Source of the DNA: Ephemerocybe angulata
Taxonomy: Eukaryota; Basidiomycota; Agaricomycetes; Agaricales; Psathyrellaceae
Direction of reading: 5' to 3'
Length of the DNA stretch: 64,000 nt
Assembly: GCA_013368325.1 (NCBI GenBank)
Contig: JAACJK010000011.1
Location: 248,001-312,000 of the forward strand
A program made the position numbers and the translations under genes. Below the pieces are notes generated by a model that saw only the letters and a list, made by a program, of their open reading frames with translations, did not search any database and was not told the DNA's origin. The first letter of the stretch is position 1, and each line of letters begins with the position of its first letter. This document shows, piece after piece, positions 1 to 12,675 of the stretch.

Positions 1-2759
1 ATGGCCAGTGTCAGATTATTCAAGCATATAATTAGTGGAGGCCAAGATCCCAACGCCAATAGCTATTATATGGCGACAGCGGAGCGATTGAACTATGAGA
101 GCCTTCTAGGCAGGGCAGGTAGGCACTTCCTGAATTAACAGGGACGTCCATTCACCCGAAATGCTTCAGCCGATGCACAGTTGATCTCACGCTTCACCGA
201 GTTTGCCCTGAGGGATCCTCATTTTGTCTTGAGAGATGATGCCTATTCCTGTCTGAACATGGGGTTCCTGAATAGTAAGGGGCCTCCGTTGTTTTGGACT
301 CCCTAGACTCATACGCACACCACAGCGCGGTTTAGAGATTTGATCAAGCTTTCCCTTTCCAAGGCTGTTGAGGCTTCACTCAAAGACCAAGACCCCGGTA
401 TCCGTGACAATGCGATATCATTCGTCGACAAGCTTACGACTCCTGACCCAAACTCGCAAGGTATGTTGGTGCCCTGTTGCAACAAACTAGCTTCTAATTT
501 TACTTCGATTCTTCATCTTCATCTTCCTCAGATTATCAGCCGTCGTACGACATGCATTTCCGAGACGTGCTTTCTTTGTCGATCCCCCACCTCTTGAAAA
601 TGGTTCTTTTGGTCAATGAAGGTGATGAGATGCTTCGCAACAGGATCGAAACCGTCCTTCTGCAGCGCCTTTCAGAATACAAAGCAGAAAGTATGGCGTT
701 TCGTCAACTGGTCGTATCCGCTTAGTGACTAATATGGTGCAACCCAGACAAACTCACGCGGGATGTGATGACGGCAATACCGCCCATCGTGACAGGCATA
801 ACACTTGCAGGCAAACGCATAGCTTTCGAAATCGCCGAAACTTGTAGGTTTCTTGAGCTTGGATAAAAGCAACCTTAGGCCTGACCGGGGACCTATCGTT
901 CGATGCTTCAGACGCAATATCAGACGACACCGCGGCGTCCGTTGCCCACGCCTTGGCCTCAACTCTCCGCAACACTACATCATCTTTTGCCCGAGCCACG
1001 TCTATCGAGCTTCTATCTATAGTGTATTCAAAGCATAGTAAGTCTTTGGCGAATCCTATATGCCATGTTAATGAACTCCGATTCACAGGAGACACGAAGC
1101 CTGAGCTTATAGAGTTCGCGATTCCCGAAATCAGTGCCCTGGCAATGGACGAAAAGGATGATGTCGGTGGAATCAGGGCGACTGCTATTCGACTACTCGT
1201 TGCTCTTGCCGGGGGTTCACGATGCACGCCTGGTGCTCCACTGTATAATCCAGTGCCTTATCTATCCTCAGCCGCCCTTGGGGTACTGGATCAAATCACG
1301 CCTTTAGCAGGGAGGTTCATGCTACTGCTCAAGAACGAGACCCTCAGGCCTTCCGTTGTGGATCTTCTGTCCCTGATGTCGGAAGGCAGCCCTGCAGGTG
1401 AGTTTTACCCTACGGGTAACACCTATATATCTCAACATGCCCTATAGTTCGCCGAATGATAACCATGCGGATGATTACCTCCTTCTTGGGGACGGACAAT
1501 ATATCTCTTACAGGCGACGTAGACCTGCTTGCTCAAATGATATCAGATGGTAGGGACATGTTTTGAGTCGACGCACTATTTTAGTTCTCACCTTTACACA
1601 GGTCGCTTTACTGACGATTCAACCGACTACATTATGCTTCTACTCGCCTCGGTGATAGTGACACGACCTCAATTTGCGCAGTACCGATTTGAGGTCCTCA
1701 CCGCCCTCTGGTGTCGGTATAGCTCAAAGTCACTCCAGAGCGATCTATACGGCTCATCCATAGCGGTGTACAAGGAGCTCCTCGACCTGTTTACTTTCGC
1801 GTTGTTTGGGAGGCATGCGACGGAATACGAAGTCTCGACTTGGCTGGTACGGTGCAAAGCCTGGCTGTCAGGAGATTCGGAAGATCCAGAGGAAGAGTCC
1901 TTGGAAGGACAACCACCTCTGCCTTCGGATAACGTGGATAACGGTGCGGAAGCTTGTTGATACAAATTGCTCCAAGGATTTTCAGTACTGACTGGCGCCT
2001 AAAGAAGTTCCCCTCCCATCAGGCAATAGTGTCAAATCCGGGGCGACTGGACTGTACATACCGCCAGACGACGCAAGCTCCCATATAGCTAAAGTCGAAG
2101 AACTGAGGTTCGACCAAACCAGCCCTGGCTTCGCAGCCGCGCTCGTGAACAATTCTCCGTACCCGGTCTATTACGACGGGGAGTCCTATCCAACGGCGAC
2201 CCACCTGTACGAGGCCCTCAAGTTTCTTCCTTCGCATCCAGAGATTGCCCAGCGGATTAGGGAGACACCTAATGTTCTGGATGTTAATCTGGTCGCTGAG
2301 GAATGCACCGAATTCCAAAGAGACGACTGGGCCACCATCTCCCTGAAAATGTTGAAAGTGGCCATCGCATGTAAGGTCAATCAGCACGGGGATCTAATGA
2401 CGTATCTCGAGAGTGCGACAGGGGACAAGAAGCTGATATTCGACGACAAATCAGATGCGTTTTTGGGGGTGGGGCCTGAGGGGACGGGTGAAAATCAGCT
2501 TGGCAAGCGTTTGGAGAAGGTTAGAACGAAGCTAAATGAGTACTGGATTACGGCGGAGTCGGACATCGAACCTGAGAGCCAAGTGCCGCTTGAGGTCGAG
2601 GAACAGAAAGCCGATGTAGATGGGGCGGCGGAGGGGATGACGGAGGAGCACGTGGAAGGAAAGACGGAGGATGTGGCGCAAGAGAGAGCGCAGGAGCCGG
2701 CAGACAAGAAGGTTGACGAAAATGCGGACTACTCTCCTCTCGACAGTGCCATTGCCTGA
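1..2759 (+). CDS. HEAT/ARM-repeat protein with C-terminal NADAR domain (5' end outside window)
   Basis: This is a multi-exon gene. Exons read by eye lie near 181-273, 327-461, 533-690, 748-842, 876-1037 and onward, with GT-AG introns of 35-70 nt. The translated pieces are helical HEAT-like repeats that align exon by exon with the end of the gene at 31930-39741 (shared strings such as ISDDTAAS, DDVGGIRATAIRLLVAL and FTFALFGRHAT). After the last shared exon (to about 1943), an intron at about 1944-2022 (branch TACTGAC, acceptor CCCATCAG) joins in frame to an exon ending at 2759. That exon reads as a NADAR (YbiA/DUF1768) domain, with YPTATHLYEALKF and a following acidic tail. No in-frame ATG precedes the NADAR core, which favours fusion over a separate gene. 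NADAR proteins are N-glycosidases or ADP-ribosyl hydrolases acting on nucleotide-linked ribose. The role here is unknown. The first ATG may be internal. Confidence 0.68.
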
Positions 2760-2773
2760 ACTTTAATGTATTC

Positions 2774-4402
2774 TCACAAAGTATTATTCCAGACATTCGC
2801 TGTGCCTCTCGATACCTTGTCTGCGAAATCTAACTTCAAACCTAACTTCTCCAGCCCCGTCGCGGACTCCATTGTATCAAGATATAGAGGATTTGAAGGG
2901 TCGAGTCCTGCCAGATCAATAAGTGCCAATCGACATGGACTTCTCTTCCTCTCCTTGAGCGTATCAACAAGCCGCTGTAGCTCTACCCCGCGAGGCGTCT
3001 CCACCTGTAAAGCTTCCTCAGTCGTATCTCCAGAGATGCGAAGGACCTCTAGATTCGGGAATATCCCTGGGATAGACAGACATGACATCATGTCTCCTTT
3101 TATGTCGTGTAGGCTGAGGTCTGTTACACTCCCAAGGGTGTTCAGGAGACCCAACATTGGCGGGCCCAGGTTCCACCCGTTTCGACAGATTCGAACCTTC
3201 GTCGGAGTGCCAACGTTACGGATAATGCTTTGTAGGATGTCAGAGATCTGGTAGGGACAGTGATGTATTGGGTCCCAGCGCAGGTATTCTTCGCGGCCGA
3301 GGGAAAGTCGAAGGAAGGAGGACTGCTCGGTTCTGGGGTTTGGGTAGACGTACAACACGTTAGGGTCTTTGAGCTGGATGTCGACGATTGTGCCCGAGAC
3401 GAGTTGGATGTCAGCCCATTTCTTGGTCTTCTCCCCTATCGCCCTTCCGATATTGATGCAATCGTGATCCTCGCATAGGAGGAGCTGGGAGATGTGGAAG
3501 TTGAATATGCAGCTGGGGTGCGCCTCGATGGCAGAGAGGACAATATGGAATGGCTCGGCTGAAGTCCACAGCGTGAGATGCTTCAACCTGGGGAGGGAGA
3601 CGTGTTCTCCGGAAGAGTTTTCTGGACCGGATAGTTCTGCTTTACAGATGAGCTCCTCTAGCTCTGGGAGGCCTGATAGAGATTCCAGAAGCTCGTTGTG
3701 TGTTAAGATCTCGAGGTACCGGGTGTCTGTGATTTCGACCTTTCGGAGACCTCGGAAAGGTCCCAGTAACAGGACGCGAGAGTAGCAGTGCGACTTAAGA
3801 TGACGGAGTAAAGGCGCCGAGATTCTCCCTGCTTTCTTTGGGAGCTTTCTGAGCTCCTGCCTCGAAATTTCCATGTCTTCCATCCTTGCCGGGGACATAG
3901 AGTATGGGTACTTCTCGACGACGAGACTTTCCAGGAAGGGTGCTTTTACCGGATGTCTGAGTCGTACGAAAGCTACCTGCAGCTCGCTAAAGTTGGCGTA
4001 AACCTCAAGGGATCGAATTTGAGAAATGCGATGCATGGCGTGGTCGAGGTTGGTGACGGGCTGCTCCCTGCGAACGTGGGTGGGATGGTACGGGTCACTG
4101 TAGACTCGAACGTCCAAGGGTCGTCCCTTTGAGCGCTTGGCAAGCTCATCGAACCATTCCTTTTGGGAGAAACCGCCCAAGACAATCTTCGTCCAGTATG
4201 GCGGGTAGTTGAGGAGGACCCGCCGCCACTCTGAGCAAACTTGGGATGGAACGCGCGAGGGGAGTTCTGGGACCTCGAAGTTAGAGTGCGGTTCCAAAAA
4301 AGCTTCTATAGTCAAAGCCAGGAAGATTTCGGTCAAGATTTCGATGGGGAATCTGCTCATGGGTGCCGGTGATAGTATGGCTGAGTCGTGGGTGCTCGCC
4401 AT
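2774..4402 (-). CDS. F-box / leucine-rich-repeat-like protein
   Basis: This is a single long open frame of about 542 codons. Near the N-terminus, MSRFPIEILTEIFLAL is an F-box core, followed by the usual CSEWRRVLLNYPPYWTKI segment of basidiomycete F-box proteins. The rest is leucine-rich with irregular LRR-like strands. F-box proteins recruit substrates to SCF (Skp1-Cullin-Rbx) ubiquitin ligases, and the LRR-like part would bind the substrate, which is not known here. I chose the start MASTHDS at 4402. The frame stays open 38 codons further upstream, but that part looks like untranslated leader. The family is highly expanded in Agaricomycetes. The gene diverges from the GH5 gene. Confidence 0.75.
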   Translation of the reverse strand: MASTHDSAILSPAPMSRFPIEILTEIFLALTIEAFLEPHSNFEVPELPSRVPSQVCSEWRRVLLNYPPYWTKIVLGGFSQKEWFDELAKRSKGRPLDVRVYSDPYHPTHVRREQPVTNLDHAMHRISQIRSLEVYANFSELQVAFVRLRHPVKAPFLESLVVEKYPYSMSPARMEDMEISRQELRKLPKKAGRISAPLLRHLKSHCYSRVLLLGPFRGLRKVEITDTRYLEILTHNELLESLSGLPELEELICKAELSGPENSSGEHVSLPRLKHLTLWTSAEPFHIVLSAIEAHPSCIFNFHISQLLLCEDHDCINIGRAIGEKTKKWADIQLVSGTIVDIQLKDPNVLYVYPNPRTEQSSFLRLSLGREEYLRWDPIHHCPYQISDILQSIIRNVGTPTKVRICRNGWNLGPPMLGLLNTLGSVTDLSLHDIKGDMMSCLSIPGIFPNLEVLRISGDTTEEALQVETPRGVELQRLVDTLKERKRSPCRLALIDLAGLDPSNPLYLDTMESATGLEKLGLKLDFADKVSRGTANVWNNTL

Positions 4403-4958
4403 TAGTGCTGATATCGTACAGTTTCTTAGACTTTGAGTTTCTGGTGAGTCTGGTTCGCATATCGCTCTTGAGTGGGCGTACTGACCTGTGCAACGATGTG
4501 TCTGGGCGGTCCCCAAAGCTTAAGTATCACGGCTCTGGTCAAGCCAGCCGCTCATTGCTGGCATCCAGGGCCCTGCATGGTTCAGTCACCAGTGCTGGAA
4601 CGCATTGCTGCGCATTGATAACGCATCAGCCAAATGTGGGAAAAACTTCTCCCTTGCGTCATTGAGCGCCTTCTTTAAGGGGCTATTTATGTGCGACGCG
4701 TGAATTAGACGCCCAAACCTCTGGTGAACTCGGATAACGCATTATGCCAAACATATACGTCCGAAAGCTAGACCGACATACTCTTAGAAACTCACGATGT
4801 CCCCTTGACCTCCCGTGGACTCCGGACCATATTCTGAATATTAGAATAAGCGAGGCTCCGATGTTCCTCCTGGTTGATCTTATGATCAGAGTCCTGGGTT
4901 ATATAACGAGGTGTACGTACGGACTGTGAGATATGTTCCCTCTTACTCTCACACCAGA
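4403..4958. other. Divergent intergenic region between F-box and GH5 genes
   Basis: About 550 bp without a convincing gene. It should hold the promoters of both divergent genes. A TATA-like site close to the GH5 start is listed separately. Nothing else was recognised. Confidence 0.5.
4900..4906 (+). promoter_or_regulatory. TATA-like box of the GH5 gene
   Basis: TATATAA lies 52 bp before the chosen ATG at 4959, a typical position for a fungal TATA element with a short 5' leader. This is inference from sequence only. Confidence 0.4.
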
Positions 4959-6701
4959 ATGTCGTTCTTGAAGGTAGACGGTGCAAGGCTGGTGGACTCT
5001 GAAGGCAAGGAAGTTGTCCTCCACGGCGCCGGACTTGGTGGTTGGATGTGGTACGTCTGTTCTAGCCATCCAGATGACGAGAGATATAACGGGAAGTTAA
5101 TAGCATGGAGAACTTTATCTCTGGTAATCAACGGAGCTCCGAAACGTCCAAGACGCCTTGCTGACTGACATATGTGCAGGCTTCCCTGGGTGTGAATACC
5201 AGATCCGCGAGGCATTGGAAGAGACGATCGGAAAGGAAAAGGCAGAGTTCTTCTTCGACAAGGTACGCAAGAGTACACCTCGACCCGCTCTACCTAGTCT
5301 GACAAGTCCCTCCAAAGTATCTAGAGCATTTCTTCGCCGATCCGGACGCCGAGTTCTTCAGATCCCTTGGTTTGAACTGTATCCGCATCGCAGTAACCTA
5401 CCGCAGCTTCGAAGGTACTATCCCCACATCTCCAACGTATCCGCAGCCTATTCACCCTGCTCACTCCCCCTCCCTATCCCCCTTTTAAAGACGACTTAAA
5501 CCCGCGAGTCCTCAAACCCAACTGTTTCAAGCACCTCGACCGCGCGATCGCGCTCTGCGCCAAACACTCCATCTACACAGTCATCGATGTCCACTCCGCC
5601 CCCGGGGGCCAAAGCGGGGGATGGCACGCCGATGGGGGGCACCACTACGGCAGCTTCTGGAAACACAAGGACTTCCAAGACCGCCTCGTCTGGCTGTGGG
5701 AGCAGATCGCGACGCGCTATAAGGGCAACCCCTGGATCGCAGGCTACAACCTCCTGAACGAGCCTGCAGACCCACACCCTGAGCACAAGGGCCTCATCTC
5801 AATATATGACAGGCTGCATGATGCTGTGAGAGCTATAGATGGGGAGCATATATTGTTCTTGGATGGGAATTCGTTTGCGACGGACTTTACGAAATTCCCG
5901 GAGGATGCGGGGAGCCGCTGGACGAATACGGCGTATTCGATTCACGACTATGCCGTGTACGGATTTCCCAATTCCCCCGAGCCGTATGAGGGCTCGGATG
6001 CACAGAAGGAACGCTTGGTGAGAACGTATAAGCGTAAGAGGGACTGGGTGGACAAACATGGACTTTGCGTGTGGAATGGGGAGTGGGGTCCTGTTTATGC
6101 GCGTCGGGAGTACGATGGTGATGCCACAGACGAGATTAACGATCGTCGGTATGCGGTCCTACGAGATCAGCTCGAGATATACGAGAAGGTCAGTCACTCA
6201 TTGAAAGGCATCCGATTCAAATGACCCACTAAGCTTTTCCATTGACAGGACCGCCTTAACTGGTCCATCTGGCTCTACAAAGATATCGGCTTCCAAGGGA
6301 TGGTGCACGTCGCACCCATGACCCCCTACAGACAGCACTTCGCGAACTTCCTAGCCAGGAAACACAGGCTCGCCGTCGATGCATGGGGGAAGGACGAGAA
6401 AGACGTAGCCCACATCTACGAGCCCATCGAGAACCTTATCAAAGACTCGGTCGCGGACCCGAGCCATCTGAAGATCTACCCATTCCTCTGGACGGTCAAG
6501 GAGCGGGTTTCCAGAATCGCGAGGACGATGCTCGTTGCCGAGTACATGGTGAAGGAGTGGGCGGATCTGTTCAAGGGGATGGAGGAGGCGCAGTTGGAGG
6601 AGCTCGCTAAGAGTTTCGCGTTCGAGAATTGTTTGAAGAGGGATGGGTTGAACGAGATCTTGACCGCTCATGCTATAAGGGTGGCAAGAATCAAGGATTG
6701 A
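4959..6701 (+). CDS. Glycoside hydrolase family 5 (GH5) beta-glycosidase, cytosolic type
   Basis: Five introns are visible by eye, the first starting at about 5051 and the last at about 6190-6249. The spliced product begins MSFLKVDGARLVDSEGKEVV and then GGWMCMENFISGFPGCE, the N-terminal signature of intracellular fungal GH5 enzymes. The TIM-barrel catalytic motifs are present: NLLNEPAD holds the acid/base Glu, and the WNGEWGP strand holds the nucleophile Glu. The IRIAVTYRSFE strand and DVHSAPGG are also typical of GH5. There is no signal peptide or membrane segment, so it probably acts inside the cell on beta-glucosides or glucolipids. The subfamily cannot be fixed by eye. The C-terminal 110 residues (HIYEPIENLIKDSV onward) form a helical extension that is common in this group. 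Confidence 0.85.
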
Positions 6702-6830
6702 TGTTAGAATGTAAGATAGGAACTGAGGCGCAGAAACGTAATGTACAAGTACAAGTACAATAATGTGACAAAGCTAGAGATACGAATACACACAACAAGG
6801 GGCGAAAACGGGGAATTACAGAAAGATAGT

Positions 6831-9800
6831 CTATGTTACAAACCGAATTGTGCGGGGCTTCTTCAACGTGAGTTCAGAGGGAGAAGGATGTACGTCTTGC
6901 CCAGACATGGGATCCATCAACCAGACCTTCCGCTTTTTGGGCGAGGGTGTTGCCGATGGAGGCCGTTTAACCTTAATCGAGACAGACTTCGAGAGGTCGA
7001 CAGGCGGCAAGTCGAGCAGCGGAAAGTCAACGTTGACCAAGGCGGGCTCAGCCTCAATGAATTTGGGATGCTAGAATCACCGCGTGTATCAGTCAGTTAG
7101 TCTCCCAACGAGCTACGGGAGTGACGTACTGAGATGAAATGGCGCATGCCAGCTTCCTCGATGAGCTTGGGAAGCTTTTCGTGGGAATTCTGCTGCAACG
7201 CTTGTCGGCGGATAACCATATTCTCTTCTGCCGTTCCGCGGATGGCCAGTGTCTTGACGGTGATGGGTTTGGTTTGGCCGATACGATGGACACGCTGTAC
7301 GAACACATCCCTATCAGAATTATAGCTATTGAATATTGAGGAATACGGACCTTGATGGCCTGGCTCTCGACGTCAGCCTGCCATACAGGTTCGCAGAAGA
7401 TGACCCGGGATGCGGAGACCAGGTTACTGTTGAAATGCATCGAGGTCAGTTGGGTGGAAATAGTCCCCAATAAGAATACGCACAGTCCACGAGCACCATG
7501 CTTGAGCTCCATCAAGAATACACGATACGTTTCGGAGGTTTCGAAGGTCAGGACGAGCTGCTCCCTGTCGCGTGCAGGGATCTGACCACTGAACCTAAGG
7601 TGCTTGACATGAATGAGCTCCATAGCTTCAGCGATATGCGCCAGAGTAAGTTCAGAATCTGTAAAGATAAGGAACTTCTCCTTGTCGGAATACTTCAGCA
7701 CCTGATATGTAAAAGATGAATTAGCAAGGGTGTCAACGCAGGAAATATGCCAGTTAATTCCTACCTGGTCAATGATATAGTTAAGTTTATTCGACGCAGA
7801 GGACCCAACCCTGACATGCGCGAGCGCCGAGTTGTGCGCCAAAATCGAACACTTCGACGACAACTTAATCTTCGGACCCACCGCCGCCGCCTTCCCCTTC
7901 CCCTTCCCCCTTTTCGTCCCAGGACTCTGCTTACTACTCTCGTCCTCCTCCAGCCCCTCCGCTTCTATCCGGGCCATCGAACTCTTCAACTCGGCCTTCA
8001 CAGCGTCCATCGTCTCCTTCGCCGACGCCTTCTTCACTGCGCTCGACGCGATCTGGCTATGCGCCACATCCGGTTGCTCACTCTGAATCTTAAACACACC
8101 ATCCTTCTCCTCTGAGCCTTTCCGAAGGACGCCTCCCTTCCGACTCGATTTCGATGACTTCTTGGATTGTGAGGCAAGATATGCTTGGCGGAGCTCGATG
8201 TCCTCTTGCGCTACGCGGCGCCCGAGGCCGATTATAGAGTCTGGGGTTGTGAGGGGCTTTTCAAGCACTAAATCATGGAGTTTGAGCAGGCGGTCGGCGC
8301 TGAGGAATCCGATGATGCCGTTTGTCCCCTCGCCTACGCCGGGAATACGTGTCCAGGCGTCGTAGATGTTGGATGGGATGGAATAGACTTGGTAGGGTAC
8401 GTCCTCGTGTGCGTGAATGAGGTTCCATCGGGTGTCTTTCACAGCAATCTCACTGACATATGTAGTTGTGAGGGACGATGGGGAAGGAATTGGGATAAGG
8501 GTACTTACGCATGCCTCAGAGCGTCTTCGAGTAGCTGGATATCTTCGGGAGGTCGGTTTCGTTTGAGCGCGGTCTCCATATGTTTCTTCGCGTTTCTGTG
8601 GATCTCATCGACGAAATGCCTGTTGTCGTCCACTGACCAGAACATGATTCTATAAGTGTAAAAAGAGGAGATGGTCAACCATCATAATCCTTACTGATAA
8701 AACAAGTGCCCTTACTGTGACATATTCTTCACAGTGACCTGCAAATGTTCTGCATTCTATGTGGTGTGTTAATACCCGTTCCAATCATAGCATGTGGCCA
8801 TACCGAGGGGTGAAACAGATAATCTTTGTCCGTCCGCTCGGAATCGATAGCATTGAGCGCGATGCCGGCCTGGAAAGCATTATACGTCTTAATGGCCAGT
8901 GGATGAAGGTCCAGCAACACTGACTCGTGCGCCAGCGGAGGAAGTTTCACGTCGTCCTCGATATCCTCAACCCTGCATCAGAATTAGCCATTAAAATTCA
9001 ACAATGGTAGTAACACCACTAGAAAGAGCGTACCTATGCCGAACCATAACCATCTCCATAACCTGATTTAACACCTGTATCGCCCCAGGCCTCGGGCCCA
9101 GCGGATCCAGCAACGCCTCCGTCACATGTGTCGCCATCAACTTGGCGTCTGCGGCGAACTGGGGCACGGCGATGAAGTGGCTAATCATGTTTCCCAATTT
9201 CCGCAGATCCGCCCTGTCGTCGTGGTCCCAGATACGCGTACGAGGAGTGGGAGTGGGAGGAGGATGGGCATTTGGTGGTGGGGTGGAATCGGTGATGGAG
9301 GGGGTGCTGCGCAGAGAGGATGATGTTACCGCCGGATCGTCGATTGTTGAGCTCAAGCTCGAGTTTGCGGAGACTTGAGGAGTAGGGAAGGTGTTGGTGG
9401 TGCCGGCGTGGAGGAAGGTGTCATGGCCTGCACCTTCTTCTACGCCTTCCATGAGGGCCGAATCCTCCGGTGAGGCTGAAGCTTCGAGTGGGTCGGATAC
9501 ATCCTCGACTGTGCGCTGGCCCAACGCTAATCCCAAAAGGTTAGTCGTAGGCGTGCCTGTCACGATCCACCGTCGTTCGATACTCAGAGCCTTCGTACAC
9601 GGTATCAAGTCCGTCGAGAGGGATGAAGATACGTGCCCTTCGTCGATGACGAGCCGTTTCCACCGGATTTGGAGGAGGGGGGAGACGTCGCGCACGAAGC
9701 AGTTGCAGTCTGGTATAGATGCGCCATTGAACTCAGGGCATTGGCAAGGCTTGGTTGAGTGGAGTTTCGTTGCGTTGCCCTTGGCCTCGGCGGTGAAACC

Positions 9801-11425
9801 TGTGGGTTGTTAGCCATGTATGTAACACCGATTCCTTTGGGACGCACGGGTATAGGTCATGAGCACAATCTGAAATTGGAAGATTAGCGCCCATCAACAC
9901 CACGAATAAATCTTGGACTTACATCATATTCCATGGCAAGTACATTGACGGAAGGCATGTCCGACTTCTCTCGCAAGATTAGAACACGCACAGGGTATTC
10001 ACAGTGCTTCATAATCTCCATGTCCCACTGTTTGAGCAGGTTGGGCGGAACAACGATAATCGTCGCAGGGGAGAGGTACATTCGTTTTGGAGCTGAAGAG
10101 CCCCTGTTCCGTCGGTCGCGATCATTATTGGTAGGATCCCCAGGGTAGTGAAAATAAAATGGCGTCGTCGCCTTCCGCAGCTCCGCCAAGGGAAGGTTTT
10201 CAAAGTTCTCCTCCATTTCTTCGAGCATGCTCTCACGTATCCGCCCCTGTTCTGTGGTGAGGTTGGGCACGGCTTCGATGGGTGTTGTGCGACTGCGGTC
10301 CAGGAGGAGCTCGACGAGGGAGGGGACACGGCATTCAGCTCGCGCTTTCCCCTTGTAGGAGAGACGCGCGCGGGCTGTTGCACAGGCTTGGGAGGGAAAG
10401 TAGCGGAAGGAGATTGGGGTCATGATGGGGCGGTCGTCGAAGAGCGATTCCTCCGGTTTGGGGAGTTGCCGGAGTGTGGCGAGGATGAGGCTCAGGACCA
10501 TGACCGTTTTTCCCGTACCAAGTTCTTCACAGAGGATTCCGCCGTGGCATGGGGCGACCTGAGGACGCTCGAGGAGAATCTCCATCGTTCCCGGCTGGAG
10601 AAAGAATGCGGTGCCGTCTACTGTGGTTGCAGGGATGTAGAGAGGGTCGGGGATGGATTGTGTGCCGAGCTCGTGGTGCAGCATCGCGGCGACCGAGCGG
10701 CGTTGGTATTTGTAGAGCTTGCTGTGTAGCCCGAGGCCTTCGAGGGTATCTTCGTAGTCGAGCAGGCGAGCCGATATGTCACCCAGGCCTGGGACAGGTA
10801 TGGCGTTGGGGGACGCGAGGTCGCTGTATATTTCCGCGAGCGATCGCGCGTCCTACAGCGCCCGTTAGCTTACATCGCAAATCGAGAAGGCATTGCGACG
10901 CACCGGAGTGTCAGGGATGATCCCTGTAGTAGTCTCTCCATCATCCTCTCCCTCCCAACTTCTCCCTCCCTTCCTCACACTCCCCAGAATACCCCGCAGA
11001 TACTTCCGCGCCGGCGCTAAAACGCTCTCCTGCCTCATTCTCAACGCTCCCCCTGCCCCAGCCAGATCATAAGGCATCAAGTATACCCTAAACACCAGCC
11101 TACACCCCTCCCTAGCAGTGTACGTGACTGCTATAAACCTGTGCTTGACGAGGAATTCGAGCTGCTTGCACAGGTGCACATCGGTCAGGCTCGTCAAGGG
11201 AAGGAAGGGCGCTGCGCTGGAGAACGCGTGCCATCCGTCGCTCGCGTGCTGGTGTTCACAGTAGGCGCCATGGTGAGTGTCAGAGCCGAGTTGGATGGTG
11301 AGGGTTCCGGCTTTGAGGAGGTGGGTGAGGGCGTAGGGGTCTTGAGCTTCGGCGCTCGAGGATGAGCTTGGTTTTGGGCTCTCGAGGCGGCAGAGATCGC
11401 AGCATGCTTGACATGGGGAGTTCAT
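6831..11425 (-). CDS. SNF2-family DNA-dependent ATPase / helicase-like protein
   Basis: This is a long multi-exon gene. Exon 1 (11425 to about 10903) starts MNSPCQACCDLC, a Cys-rich N-terminus. The ATPase core follows: LYKYQRRSVAAMLHHEL, Walker A-like GGILCEELGTGKT, ATIIVVPPNLLKQWDMEI (motif Ia), DEGH in RLVIDEGHVSSS (motif II) and WIVTGTPTTN (motif III). The C-terminal lobe has [49 protein letters not shown] and motif VI AIKRVHRIGQT. The last exon ends with a basic PSPKKRKV stretch that looks like a nuclear localisation signal. The lobe spacing and IDEGH resemble the Rad5/Rad16 branch, but I saw no RING finger. Likely role: ATP-driven remodelling of chromatin or DNA-bound proteins. Its start faces PAM17 across about 270 bp. 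Confidence 0.85.
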
Positions 11426-11699
11426 CGTTCGTATAGTGTATAGATGTTCAAGACTGAGGTAGATGTACCATAGTAGATGTTGTCGTCGTTGTCGTCAGTC
11501 GTCGTCGTCGTCGCGCACAGCGTCCAAGAGTCAATCAATATCTTCGCACCCCGGAGCCGGCGGCAATTTTGAATTTCCACCCGTCCAAAAATAGAATGAT
11601 GCACCCACGTGATCATCATCGTGACGCCGACAGACTGGTGTCGCGTTTCCTTTCTCCCCTCATCCAGTTCTTGTTTCTTCGATCCAAGAACCCTCCAAA
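11426..11699. promoter_or_regulatory. Shared divergent promoter of SNF2 gene and PAM17, with GTC-rich tract
   Basis: These 274 bp separate two divergent start codons, so both promoters must overlap here. A GTC/GTT-rich simple repeat lies at about 11478-11516. No TATA box was recognised. Confidence 0.45.
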
Positions 11700-12675
11700 A
11701 TGTCTGTATACATACCAAGAGCGCCGGCTATGTCTCTGGCGAACGCAAGGCGGACTTTGGTCGCCAGCTCGTCGAGACAGTTTCGCGGGTATGCGACGCA
11801 GGTTACGAAGCAGGAGAATGTGAATGTGGAGGTTCGTCTCGGGGTTTCGCACAAATGCTTGTATACCTGACGCTTCCGATAGTCCGCGAAACCGCTGAAT
11901 ACGACGCCCACAAGGGGTTTGACTTGGCCCGAGTACCTCGCGATCCGACGGAGTAGACATAGATGGCAAACCGTGCGTGTTCATCCACCACAAATAACGC
12001 TCGACGAACCTAACACCATATCACCCGTCTTAAAAAAATAGGTTGCTACCATTCCGGCTGGCCTCCTCGGTCTCTCCTCCGGAGTAGCTTACTTCGGTAA
12101 CCTCGAAACAGATCCCATGAAACCCATTTTCGTAAGTAACCCTCCCCCACCCCACCCACACCCAACTCACCTTCCCCTAGGGATTCGACCCCTTCATGGT
12201 CTACGGATTCCTCACCGCCTGCTGCATGGGTGCGCCCCCCTCCCCACTCCCTAAATATAGCATCTAAATTAATTCAATTTCGTTGCATCAAGGTGCCGGA
12301 GCCCTCCTCGGCCCAACCATCGGCGGAGCGCTCTGGCGCTTCACCCACCGCGACAAAGTGGAGCTCATCGACCAAAAAGACCGCGAATTCCTCAACCGTA
12401 TCGCCAAGAACCGCGTCGACGCCGCACTCCAGACCGCCACCGCCCCCGTGCCCGATTACTACGGTGCGTCATCACCTACACCCATTAATTATCCAGGGGA
12501 ATATTCATACTCATATCTACTTACCTGTGTAGGCGAGCGCATTGGTTCTTTGCATGATTACAGACAGGTATGTGATTTGTTGGTTTTGTGAGAGAGGGAG
12601 CTGATGGTGGTTTAGTGGTTGAGGGACCAGGCGAAGTACCGAAGGAAGGTCCTCCTCCCCGAGCAAGAAGAGTAA
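11700..12675 (+). CDS. PAM17: PAM17, subunit of the mitochondrial presequence translocase-associated motor
   Basis: A five- to six-exon gene. The first exon encodes a basic, Arg/Ser/Ala-rich mitochondrial presequence ending near RQFRGYATQ. Later exons give LTWPEYLAIRRSRHRWQT, the membrane segment VATIPAGLLGLSSGVAYF, then DPFMVYGFLTACCMGAGALL and GPTIGGALWRFTHR (second membrane segment). The family C-terminal signature is [20 protein letters not shown]. This order and length (about 210 residues) match Pam17, an inner-membrane protein that helps organise the Pam16-Pam18 module of the TIM23 import motor. The stop TAA is at 12673-12675. Introns are short GT-AG (for example from 12133 and 12465). 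No defects were seen. Confidence 0.9.

Noticed and set aside
2766..3254. Plus-strand ORF opposite the F-box gene at 2774-4402
   Set aside because: Antisense shadow of a long single-exon gene with F-box motifs.
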